From: Martensiomyces pterosporus
Taxonomy: Eukaryota > Kickxellomycota > Kickxellomycetes > Kickxellales > Kickxellaceae
Direction of reading: 5' to 3'
Assembly (NCBI GenBank): GCA_025201845.1
Contig: MU603950.1
Location: forward strand, 63,709 to 127,708
DNA length: 64,000 nt
The number at the start of each line of letters is the position of its first letter. The stretch's first letter is position 1. This document shows positions 55,778 through 64,000 of this stretch, in pieces. Both the position numbers and the translations under genes were made by a program. The notes beneath the pieces are model-generated. The model was not told where the DNA came from. It made no database searches and saw only the letters and a program-made list of their open reading frames with translations.

Positions 55778-57893
55778 CTTTGACAACTGCACGGATCCGC
55801 TTGCCCACAGATACAGCCTCCTCGTAATCGCCAGCAAGAACGTAGACCTGCAGCACGGAACAAAGAATGTCCATGCTTATGTCGCCCGACGACGAGCCCT
55901 GGATACTGGCAAACAGTTCGAGTGCCTGCTTGTACTCGCCAGCAGTGGCCAAGCCCAAGATCAGCTCGGCAACGCTCTTGTCGCTTACCAGACCTGGGCG
56001 GTCGGCAGCCCAGGTCTCTGCAAGCTGTCTAGCACGCGTGATCTGACCGTTGCCAACCAATGCGCTGATAACTGCACGGGCAGTTGCATCCGATACCGGC
56101 GAGCAGTCGCCAACAATAGATCCCGACACAAGCCGCAGAGCCTGGTCAATACGCAGCGAAAGATCCTTTGCAGATACATGCTTGCAAGGAGAAACAAGCG
56201 CACGAACAAGCGATTCGACAGCTTTGGGACTGAGCTCCAGTGTCTGTCCATTGCCTGCGACTCCTTCTTCAATATCGCCAATGGCCTTGGCCAGAGCCTC
56301 CTCACTTAGATCGCCAAGTATGTCCAAGTAATCTTCATACATTGCCGAAGAAGGCGTCCAGCCATCGCCAACCACGTCGCTCAGAAAACGCGCCATCATC
56401 CACGCCTGTTTTGTGCCATGTATTGCCTTCGAAACCCTGGTCCACGATTCCCAGTCGAGCTTGTGCTCCATACCAGCCACCTGCCGTGGCTGCAGTGTAG
56501 CAACCAACGTGTCGTATAGGATCGCTGCTTGCTCAATGTTATCTGCGCCGCAGTAGATGCGCAGGAGATTGATGAGGATTGCAGGCGACGGAGTAACTGA
56601 GCCCTGCAGTGCGGGCTTGGATGGCTGGTCTGGTGAGGGGATCTCTTTGATCCCTGCAGAGATTAATGCGCGATACACGTTTTCCGCTGTTGCAGCACGC
56701 CACGAGCGAACATCTGCCAGCTCCTTTGGCGACATAGTGTCGGCGCTGTATGAAACCAAGCCCTCCAACTGCTCAGAGGTGATATCCTCCTGAGGTTGTG
56801 TAGGGAATGCGGCAGTATCAACAATATTTGGGTTCTGGCCAACAGCAATCATCCTAAGAGCTGTCTCCACAGCAGCCTGGCATGTCTCCGAGTGAGGATC
56901 ATCAAGAATATTTGTAGTGTGCGACGTCGCGCCAGTCGACAAAGGCAGATCAAGCAACAAGGCGAGATCGCGGTATGTCAGCGACAGAATGTCTCGGGCT
57001 GCTGTAGTATCACGCAAAGCCACTGCCGTCTCCAGAGCGACCTGAACCATACCAGGAGTAGCCGTCACGCCATCCTGAACCGATGCAAGGATAAGAAGGT
57101 GCGCAAGGCGAGCGACCGGTGCATCGCCGATTTCGAGCGCCAGCTCGTCTGGGCTAAGTGCAGCAGGAGTTAGCGTGTTACCACTAGGCGCCTGGCATTC
57201 AACAGCGCCATACAGCGCCTGCAACAGCTGCTCATAGTCGTTGACGGACGTAAGACCCAGACGCAGATCAGCATCCGCAATTCTAATGGCCTTGGTGGAA
57301 TCTGCAGCTTCGCTGACTGCGGACTGCTCTTCGCTTGGGTTCTCACAGTACGCGCCGCGCACTGACTCAGCGAATATATGCCTGAGTACCGTCGCAACTC
57401 TGAATCCAGAAATCGCATGTGTTCCCGTTGCGTCATTTGCCTCGGAAGCATGCACAAACAAGCCCTGGTCCGTAGGTGCCTCTCCCGCTTGAGCTAGGAG
57501 CAGCGCGAGTTCGACGAGCTCGTCTCTAGCTGCCACCCCGCTGCGCAGGCTCTCCTGTCTCAGGTAGCAGCCCCATATATCCCATGCCTTCTCGGCGTTT
57601 TTCGCCTTGAGCGGAACGTACAAAGGCATGCCTGCACCTTGCCTATGTCCGCCCTGCTTCTTCTTTGACCCAAACCTCTCGACCACAGGGACATCAGTCT
57701 TTGTGAGCGGATCGCCTTTTTGCTCGTTGCTCTGAAGCATGGTCCTCAGCTGCTTCATGAGGGACCTTGAGGTGGCGCCTGTAGTGTGCAAAGAGCTACT
57801 ACGCTGGCTGACAGCGTATCTGCTAGAGAGGTGTGCACAGGAACGTGTGCGGGCCACCAGCAGCCTCGACTGCGACAGTATCCGACTGCTCAT
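54633..57893 (-). CDS. Mitochondrial pentatricopeptide repeat (PPR) protein
   Basis: Predicted organellar RNA-binding protein, 1086 residues. The N-terminus is rich in Arg, Ser and Leu without acidic residues (MSSRILSQSRLLVARTR), a typical mitochondrial targeting sequence. Helical repeats occupy most of the protein. Clear PPR units appear at about 720-860, for example VYNCLVRAYCAEGMPAEALR, ETYAILLNAMSNLRSLDGLK and FYNALIEAYGRIAEPIKALQ followed by VWEVMRLRGVKPD. A poly-Ser run lies near residue 712-720, and the Pro/Glu-rich C-terminus is short. The ATG at 57893 is chosen because the frame upstream starts only at TTG and the targeting sequence begins at this ATG. Which transcript it binds cannot be told. 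Confidence 0.85.
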
Positions 57894-58097
57894 TCTCTCC
57901 TTTGCTGAATCAAGCGCCAGGAATGCAGCCAAATCGTGAAATAGAAGGAAAAAAGAAGCAAGAGCAACAAAAGATTGCTATGCTTGAGAAATGCAGCTGA
58001 GGCAGCCAAACACTTTACGCAGCTCGCCTCTTGTTTATCTAACCACCGAGCACGCGACTCGGCTCGTCGCCAGGCTAAGGAGCAGAGGCTGGCCACC

Positions 58098-59801
58098 CTA
58101 AGCACCCATCACTGTCGCTGCTGCTGCCTTTGCGGCGTCTACTGCTGCATCCTGAGCCTGCGGCTGCTCACCCACAAGGTTGCACTCCTTGCGGGCCTCC
58201 TTCTCGCTGGGAACGTATTTTGCGACCTGCTTGAAGAAGCCGTCCAGGGTGCACACAGCCGGACCAAGCTTTGAGTGGTGGGCACCGGCATCGCGGCAAG
58301 CGGGGAGCTGGACCGTCCTGTCGTTATACCACACACGCACATAGTAGCCACGGGTAGCGCGTGGGTTGAATGGCACATCGCCAGCGCTGCCCGACCGCCT
58401 GGGCGGCCAGTGGTACAGGGCACTGGGCACGTTGATCGGCCTCACGCGCTTCTCATGCGCAATCTGCGTCAGATCCTCCGAGTGGTCCGCCTGGTCGTCC
58501 TCCCAAGACGGCCTGACCACCGGGTAAGGCGACGTGGTGTCCTTTATCAGCTCGATCCTCATGCTGGCAGCAAACGGAGGCCACAGAATTCCCACGGGGG
58601 CCTGTGCGGCCGGACCCGTCAATCCGTCGCCAAAAGCAGCAAGCAGTGGTCCTACCGTTGTATCGTGGCCAGAGTAGATCCCCATCCTCGGCTGGCTCCC
58701 CATTGTCTTTGTGCGGTCTGCCTCGACTGCACTGACTAAATTGCCTACAAGCTCGTGGAGCAGAGGGCCAATCTGCATTCTAGTGAGTGCAGTGGACTTT
58801 AGCAGTGAGTGCATGCATTCGGCCGCGGCCATCATTGAGATGCGCGCCATGAGCTCGTCGTCGATTTCCTTGGGAAGAGGGATTCCGTGGGCACGCATGG
58901 GTCCAACTGTGTCCCACGTTGAGATCCCCACTCGCGTCGTTCCGGGGTTGTACTCGGCGTCAAAGAACTCCTTCAGAGCGGGGACCTTGAGCAGGTCGCG
59001 GTACAGCTGCTGGTACTCGCCAGCAAACAGCTCGAGGGACTTTGCGTTGAATTCCTTGAACAGTCTGGCCATGCCCTTGCAGTCAAAGTCTGGATACATG
59101 TTTTCGCGGTTCGACGGCCGCACATTGATGCTGAACAAGGGCGACGAGGTCTTTGGCTGGTTGGGATACAAGCCAAACAGGAGCTGCTGCAGCGACTCGA
59201 ACGAGCGGGTGTATGAGGTAGAGCGCAGATAAAGCTCCTCAGCTGGTCCACCGCTGCCGGACTGATCCAGCACTGAGGGCATGAATCCCAGCCTGTTCAC
59301 GTATAGCTCGCGGAGGTGAGCGCCAAGCTTCGTCATGCTCGCACGGCCAACATCCGTGAGCTGGCCAAACCTGCAAGTGGCAGCAGTGGGCTGGGACTTG
59401 TCGGTCTTGTGCTGAAACTTGGCTTCGTTAGCGTTGATGGGAATGTTCGTATTGCGCACATCCGTTTTGAACACGTAGTTCTGCCAGGGCTGCTGTGGCA
59501 GGTTTCTTGTCTTATTGCCATCGCCCTTCGCCGAGTCTTGCGTGTAAAAGTCAATGGCCCTCAAAAAGTCGGCGTGCAGCCTGTTGCCCTCTGCGCAAAA
59601 GTTCCAGTACTTTGGCGACAAGGCGGGCATGCGATGCACAGTAGGCGTCCGTTCGCCATGTCGGTTCAGAACGTCGACATGCAGGATCTTGATGCTGCTT
59701 GGGTAGTTGTTCTCCACAAACTCAGGCGTCAGCTTTGGAAGGCTTGCCTGCGCCGGGTTAGGAGGAGGCGGACTACTGGCATTGGCCGAGTTAGACGACA
59801 T
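58098..59801 (-). CDS. Histidine acid phosphatase family protein (ACP6-like)
   Basis: A phosphomonoesterase of the branch-2 histidine phosphatase superfamily, 567 residues. The catalytic RHGERTP motif lies at about 49-55 and accepts phosphate on the histidine. The distal GHDTT (in IYSGHDTTVGPLLAAFG, about residues 375-390) supplies the proton donor. A conserved YLRSTSYTRSFES lies between them. There is no signal peptide from this start, so it is probably intracellular; human ACP6 (lysophosphatidic acid phosphatase) is a comparable intracellular member, but the substrate here is not determined. The ATG at 59801 is the first ATG in frame and lies about 130 bp after a TATA box. The C-terminus is Ala-rich. 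Confidence 0.88.
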   Translation of the reverse strand: MSSNSANASSPPPPNPAQASLPKLTPEFVENNYPSSIKILHVDVLNRHGERTPTVHRMPALSPKYWNFCAEGNRLHADFLRAIDFYTQDSAKGDGNKTRNLPQQPWQNYVFKTDVRNTNIPINANEAKFQHKTDKSQPTAATCRFGQLTDVGRASMTKLGAHLRELYVNRLGFMPSVLDQSGSGGPAEELYLRSTSYTRSFESLQQLLFGLYPNQPKTSSPLFSINVRPSNRENMYPDFDCKGMARLFKEFNAKSLELFAGEYQQLYRDLLKVPALKEFFDAEYNPGTTRVGISTWDTVGPMRAHGIPLPKEIDDELMARISMMAAAECMHSLLKSTALTRMQIGPLLHELVGNLVSAVEADRTKTMGSQPRMGIYSGHDTTVGPLLAAFGDGLTGPAAQAPVGILWPPFAASMRIELIKDTTSPYPVVRPSWEDDQADHSEDLTQIAHEKRVRPINVPSALYHWPPRRSGSAGDVPFNPRATRGYYVRVWYNDRTVQLPACRDAGAHHSKLGPAVCTLDGFFKQVAKYVPSEKEARKECNLVGEQPQAQDAAVDAAKAAAATVMGA

Positions 59802-60592
59802 ACTAGCTACCGACAAGACAAGCGTCCAAGAGGATATTCCAAAAGCGAAAAGAAAAAAGAATAGTGGAAAGGCGAGGCGAAGAGTGCTGAAATCGAGGGC
59901 GGCACGTAGAAGGCGACACCACACGGCTTTTATAATCGCGCGAGGCGAAGCAGGCCAGCGCGGCCGGGATGGGAACAAAATGCAAGACAGGAGTAAGCGC
60001 ACACTACACCCGTCCACTCTCACCTGTTTATTCCAGCAGATAAGAGCGATTGCAGTGTTTTCAGGTGCAGCTCGCAACCGCCGATAAACAAAACAGGCAT
60101 TTCCTTAAACGCACCAGCAGCCCGAAGCGCAGCAGGCTGTATGATCCTTTGGCGCCTGCTTTCCACTTTGCCTTGACGAGGCATGCAAGACAGTGCGGGA
60201 ATACCGCTCCATAAAGGAATGCGCAACGACGGGCAGCAAGGGGCTGCGAGGTCATGGGGCTGCAGAATGGAGTGCCAACAGGCGTGGGTTTGTGTGTGTA
60301 CATGAACGCAGCCAGTTAGGCGGGAATCGCTGCGACGGATTGCATACAAAAATGCTCGCCTGTGAATACCAAGCCATGTCGATCCTTTCATAGAAGCACT
60401 TGACAATGGCGACGATGGCTGTGCTCGAGTCCCCTTGTTTCCCCACACCACTTGCTGGTAGCCAGTAGCAGCATTACTACATCATCAGCACCCTCGCGGC
60501 AGCGCAAAGCGTGGGGCATCAATTATGACTATATTCAAGCTGCTGTTGTTGACTAGCAAAACACGATTTACTAGCAGCCGGGTAGCAGGTCT
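59802..60592. other. Spacer between phosphatase and FAP7
   Basis: The TATA box of the phosphatase gene is at 59927-59934. The remainder, to the FAP7 stop, holds no supported gene; the 143-codon minus-strand frame at 60020-60451 is unconvincing. Confidence 0.5.
59927..59934 (-). promoter_or_regulatory. TATA box of the phosphatase gene
   Basis: TATAAAAG on the minus strand, about 126-133 bp upstream of the ATG at 59801. Confidence 0.6.
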
Positions 60593-61325
60593 TTACTGGT
60601 GCGACTGCCGGAATTGCTCAACAAACACTGCGATTTTCTCGACGTTTTCCTCCATTTCGTCCACTGTATTGCTCTGCAGCTCCATTATGATTTCATCCTT
60701 GTACGATTCGCGTGCCTCGTCCAAAACGACCTGCATGATCTCGCACTCGACATTCTCGGACACCTTGTTCTGCTTATATCCGCGAGTCGACCTGCATGAT
60801 CTCGCACTCGACATTCTCGGACACCTTGTTCTGCTTATATCCGCGAGTCTCCAGCCGATCGTAGATTTTATCAGTGGTCGAGCGCAGAACAACGACCAAA
60901 TCGAACCACCTCTCGGGGAAGAAGCCGCACGTATGGAAGTCTATGCACATGCCACCATCAGCCATCATGTCCTCCATCTCATCGACAACCTAAACCGAGA
61001 AGCTCGCACACAGAGGTTTGGTAACGAGATTAGCATAATAATGCCGCCTGGTGCACGCTACCCTTGCCCGTCAGGAGCGCGAGAGCTGCATTAATGAACA
61101 ATCGCTGCATACCTTGTCTTCGTTAAGCCAGTAGGTGTCAAACTCCTCGTTGTATCCGTCGTGCAGACTGCGCTCCTTGATAAGCTCGCCTACAGTCAGA
61201 GCCTTTAGCCCGGTGGCAAGAGCGACCATTTCGGTAGTTGTGGTCTTTCCTGTGCCAGGAGTGCCGGTAATCAGGATGTTTGGGCTGGTTCTCTGCGCAG
61301 CTGTCGGCGGAACTGTGTTGCTCAT
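60593..61325 (-). CDS. FAP7: Fap7/AK6 adenylate kinase-like ribosome assembly NTPase, frame interrupted by a 61-bp tandem duplication
   Basis: A nuclear P-loop NTPase that acts with uS11 in final 18S rRNA maturation, by homology to yeast Fap7 and human AK6/hCINAP. Exon 1 (61325-61113) holds the Walker A GTPGTGKTTT; a 123-nt intron (donor GTATGC, acceptor TTTAG) leads to exon 2 from 60989 (VVDEME, then GFFPERWFDLVVVLR and RLETRGY). A perfect 61-bp tandem duplication (60727-60848) follows. Read straight through, the frame ends at ...EIMQVDSRI and the last 45 or so residues (VLDEARESYKDEI to QFRQSHQ) are lost. If 61 nt are spliced out, for instance 60791-60731 (donor GTCGAC, acceptor ATGCAG), the protein is 182 residues and aligns with AK6 throughout. 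I annotate the full span. Whether it is a spliced gene, a broken allele or an assembly error is unresolved. Confidence 0.85.
60727..60848. repeat. Perfect 61-bp tandem duplication inside FAP7
   Basis: Copy one is 60727-60787 and copy two is 60788-60848, identical at all 61 positions and directly adjacent. 61 is not a multiple of three, so the duplication shifts the reading frame. On the coding strand each unit contains two AGGT tetranucleotides (ACAAGGTGTC and TGCAGGTCG), so a donor in the first copy paired with the equivalent acceptor in the second removes exactly one unit. Confidence 0.98.
60990..61112 (-). other. Intron 1 of FAP7
   Basis: It is 123 nt, phase 0, with donor AAG|GTATGC and acceptor CGGTTTAG. 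A GCTAATC in the middle could serve as branch site. The join NEDK-VVDEME matches the family alignment. Confidence 0.85.
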
Positions 61326-61607
61326 CGTTGGCTGTATCTGCTAGCGTATGCGTGTGAATAACTGAAGGGAGAAAGAAGAAGGAGTGAAGAGAGAACAGAA
61401 AAGAAATTGGGTCACGAGCAAGAAAATAGCGTGGCCCAGAAGAGAGCCGCCTGCACGCTTACAGTCTGGCCTAAATTTTGAATCGAGGAACCGTTGCTGT
61501 GATCAAGGAATCACCCACGCTGATCGCTGTGCTTTGTCTCCCATCTCGATGAGAAAAAAAGATAAAACAAGGGGCAGCAAGATTACGGTAAAAGGAGCCG
61601 AGGGATA

Positions 61608-63908
61608 ATGGCTGGTGTCGCAGCACCACATGGAATCGGTGCTGCCTCTCTTTGTTCTTTTCCCTCCATATCGCCTCTCCACTTCACTGTTAGCACCCAC
61701 CTCTCGGCTAGCATGCAGTCAATTGTTCGTGTTGCAGGTCGTCGGCTGGCAAGACCTGCCAGCGCCAAAAATGTACTCCGAGGCACTAATGGCAGCGCTC
61801 GTGAGCTGCCCTGCGGAGCAGCAGCAGCAGCGCCTTTGGGAGCCCGTTCTCTTGGCCAGCCGGGAAAGAGGCAAAACCGGGTGATGTGCGGCAAAGGTGC
61901 CAAGTCTCTTTCTATGCCAGCAATCCGCCTGTACTCCTCCTCTGCGGAAGCACCGGCACCGTCTGCTGGCGGAAGCACTGGTTTGGCGATTGAGCTTGGC
62001 GACATGATCCCGATGGACAAGATCCGTAACGTTGGCATCATCGCCCACGTCGACCACGGAAAGACCACTCTTGTCGACTGCCTCCTCAAGCAGTCTGGTG
62101 CGCTTGCGGGGTCCAGTGCAATGCAGGAGACCCGGGTGATGGACTCCAACACCCTTGAAAAGGAGCGTGGAATCACCATTCTTTCCAAGGTCACCTCGCT
62201 CGCTTTCAAGGACCACCGCATCAACATCATTGACACCCCCGGACATGCGGATTTTGGCGGCGAAGTCGAGCGCATTCTCTCGATGGTTGATGGCGTCGTT
62301 CTTGTCGTTGATGCTACGGAGGGGCCTATGGCACAGACCAAATTTGTCCTGACAAAGGCCCTAGCCCGCGGCCTGAGCCCGCTTGTTGTGCTGAACAAGG
62401 TTGACCGCCCCACTAGCCGCCCTGACGAAGTCGATTCAGAGCTTTTGGAGCTGTTCATGGCTCTGGGAGCATCCGACGAGCAGACTGGATACGAGATCTT
62501 GTACGCTTCTGCCAAGGAGGGCTGGTGCTCGGGCGACCTCTCTCAGGCTGGTGCCTTTGTCGAGGCCACAACCAGCGGTAACAAGGCACCGGGCGACATG
62601 GTGCCCCTTCTTGACGCCATCATTGCCAATGTCCCGCCTCCGAAGGGCGAGCGTGAAAATGCGCCATTCTCGATGCTTGTCACGCAGCTTGAGGCAAACC
62701 CCTACCTCGGCAAGTGTGCCCTTGGGCGCATTACCAGCGGCACTGTCCGTGTTGGTGACAAGATCCGCGTTCTCGAGCCCGAGACAGGCGACGTCAAGGA
62801 GGAAGGCAAGGTCACAAAGCTATTCCTTCGCAGTGGCGTGCAGCAAGTAGAGATGGCGCAGGCAGGCGCTGGAGATGTTGTCAGTATCAGTGGCGTGCCT
62901 TCTGTTAGCGTCAACTCCACCATTGGCAGCCCTGAGATCACAGAGCCGCTCGAGTTCATCCCGGTTGATCCGCCAACGATCTCGATGACGTTCTCCGTGA
63001 ATGACTCGCCTTTGGCTGGCCGCGAGGGAGCGCAGCTTACATCCAACATGATCCGCGACCGCCTCCGCCGCGAGGCAGAGACCAACGTTGCCCTGCAGAT
63101 TGTTGACGATGGAAAGTCGGATTCGATTGAGGTCCATGGCCGCGGCGAGCTCCAGCTCTCTGTTCTGATTGAGACTATGCGCCGCGAGGGATTCGAGCTG
63201 TCAGTGACTCCCCCACGCGTGCTTTTCAAGCGCGACCCTGACAACAAGCGCAGAATTCTGGAGCCCTATGAGGAGATCACCATTGACGTTGACCACGAGT
63301 CGTCGGGCATTGTTATTGAGAAGCTCACCAAGCGCAAGGCAGAGCTCAAGTCCTTCACCGATGTTGCGGACAAGGCGCGCATTGTGTTCCACATCCCCAC
63401 TCGCGGCTTGCTTGGGTACGCGTCCGAATTCAAGAACGACACTCACGGCACTGGGGTGATGAACCACGCATTCCTAAAGTACGACGAGTATGCGGGTGCC
63501 TTTGAGAAGACTCGCAAGGCCGGCATGGTCTGCCTGTCGTCGGGTACTGCCACATCATACGCTTTAAATCTGCTGGAGCCTCGCGGCCGTCTCTTTGTCC
63601 GCAACGGCGACGACGTCTACCCTGGCATGGTCGTCGGTGAGCTTAGCAAGGATGGCGTTGACCTGGACGTCAACCCTACAAAGGCCAAGCAGCTCACCAA
63701 CATCCGCGCTGCTGGAAAGGATGAGGCCATTCGCCTCACTCCAGTCAGACCCTGGTCGCTCGAAGAGGTCATTGCCTATATCAACCCCGATGAGGCCATT
63801 GAGGTTACTCCTACCCAGATCCGCCTTCGCAAGCAGATCACTGATCCTGTTAAGCGCAAGCAGCTCTCTCGGAAGCGTGTTGGTGATATCGAGGACATGC
63901 TCGACTAA
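61608..63908 (+). CDS. BipA/TypA-type translational GTPase, probably mitochondrial
   Basis: A ribosome-binding GTPase of the EF-G superfamily; in bacteria BipA/TypA aids ribosome assembly and stress translation. From the ATG at 61608 it has 766 residues. Numbered this way, the P-loop AHVDHGKTT is at about 146, DTPGHADF at about 209 and NKVD at about 263. The domain 2 barrel, the EF-G-like domain (DRLRREAETNVALQI, GRGELQLSVLIETMRREG) and the BipA-specific C-terminus (PTRGLLGYASEF, VVGE, LEEVIAYINPDE, LRKQ) follow. The N-terminal 130 residues are not in bacterial BipA and look like an organelle presequence. A second in-frame ATG at 61713 (MQSIVRVAGRRLARPASAK) begins a more typical mitochondrial signal and would give 731 residues; 61608-61712 is CT-rich and may be leader. 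It is not Guf1/LepA. It is divergent from FAP7 across 282 bp. Confidence 0.92.
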   Translation: MAGVAAPHGIGAASLCSFPSISPLHFTVSTHLSASMQSIVRVAGRRLARPASAKNVLRGTNGSARELPCGAAAAAPLGARSLGQPGKRQNRVMCGKGAKSLSMPAIRLYSSSAEAPAPSAGGSTGLAIELGDMIPMDKIRNVGIIAHVDHGKTTLVDCLLKQSGALAGSSAMQETRVMDSNTLEKERGITILSKVTSLAFKDHRINIIDTPGHADFGGEVERILSMVDGVVLVVDATEGPMAQTKFVLTKALARGLSPLVVLNKVDRPTSRPDEVDSELLELFMALGASDEQTGYEILYASAKEGWCSGDLSQAGAFVEATTSGNKAPGDMVPLLDAIIANVPPPKGERENAPFSMLVTQLEANPYLGKCALGRITSGTVRVGDKIRVLEPETGDVKEEGKVTKLFLRSGVQQVEMAQAGAGDVVSISGVPSVSVNSTIGSPEITEPLEFIPVDPPTISMTFSVNDSPLAGREGAQLTSNMIRDRLRREAETNVALQIVDDGKSDSIEVHGRGELQLSVLIETMRREGFELSVTPPRVLFKRDPDNKRRILEPYEEITIDVDHESSGIVIEKLTKRKAELKSFTDVADKARIVFHIPTRGLLGYASEFKNDTHGTGVMNHAFLKYDEYAGAFEKTRKAGMVCLSSGTATSYALNLLEPRGRLFVRNGDDVYPGMVVGELSKDGVDLDVNPTKAKQLTNIRAAGKDEAIRLTPVRPWSLEEVIAYINPDEAIEVTPTQIRLRKQITDPVKRKQLSRKRVGDIEDMLD

Positions 63909-63975
63909 ACCCAGGAATGGCCCGCGTGGCACAGATACACTCAAAGTAGGGGGGTACATTAGCTCTTGTTTTGTA

Positions 63976-63983
63976 ACAATAAA
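63976..63983 (+). terminator. Candidate poly(A) signal of the TypA gene
   Basis: An AATAAA within CAATAAATAATG lies about 70 bp after the stop codon, near the right edge of the window. The coordinates are approximate by a few bases. Confidence 0.4.
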
Positions 63984-64000
63984 TAATGTATACACAGTCA

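Noticed and set aside
1..64000. tRNA, rRNA, CRISPR arrays and transposons
   Set aside because: Looked for tRNA B-box-like GGTTCGA contexts, terminal repeats and reverse transcriptase or transposase motifs by eye. The GGTTCGA hits (for example within the NOX gene) are inside coding sequence with no cloverleaf, and no mobile-element protein was seen.

Overview
The window is nuclear DNA of a fungus. Supporting marks are a Zn2Cys6 transcription factor with a fungal-specific middle region, the fused ergothioneine enzyme Egt1, Ser/Thr-rich GPI-type wall proteins, an SH3-WW-RasGEF of the Cdc25 type, an NADPH oxidase, and few introns with GTAAG-type donors. Intergenic stretches are often 1-2.7 kb, and recognisable TATA boxes lie about 100-200 bp upstream of several start codons. 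An early-diverging lineage such as Kickxellomycotina would fit this style, but that placement is inference and no marker gene here proves it.

Layout. 1-531: 3' end of an unidentified gene. 2804-7613: two-exon RasGEF. 8389-14685: the 2098-residue ribosome assembly factor Rrp5. 15334-19816: Rho GEF with a DH domain and a BAR-like region. 21867-23918: NADPH oxidase. 25274-26884: sodium:solute symporter. 27758-29318: Ser/Thr-rich GPI protein A. 29759-29908: 49-residue candidate secreted peptide. 30067-32943 (-): ergothioneine synthase. 34365-34946: small HMG/YABBY-like protein. 35420-35707 (-) and 37937-38233 (+): head-to-head paralogous pair of small proteins of no recognised family. 40720-41928: disordered protein with repeated RRxS and SGIG motifs. 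42395-44546 (-): GPI protein B, paralogue of A. 45993-50915 (-): Zn2Cys6 transcription factor. 53608-54345: Yip1-family Golgi protein. 54633-57893 (-): mitochondrial PPR protein. 58098-59801 (-): histidine acid phosphatase. 60593-61325 (-): Fap7/AK6 adenylate kinase. 61608-63908: mitochondrial-type BipA/TypA GTPase.

Functional themes. Signalling genes dominate the left side: a RasGEF, then a Rho GEF directly upstream of an NADPH oxidase, an enzyme class that in other fungi depends on Rac. Rrp5 and Fap7 both act in 18S rRNA/40S maturation. The PPR protein and TypA suggest organellar gene expression.

Most notable observations. (1) FAP7 carries a perfect 61-bp tandem duplication that breaks its frame, but each unit contains two AGGT sites, so splicing out exactly 61 nt would restore the normal protein. 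This is either a fresh intron gain or a disrupted essential-type gene. (2) Two paralogous pairs, the GPI proteins and the small proteins, are arranged as a mirror image around about 36.8 kb, as an old inverted segmental duplication would leave them. (3) A perfect 56-bp tandem duplication lies just upstream of the TATA-like box of one of the small paralogues.
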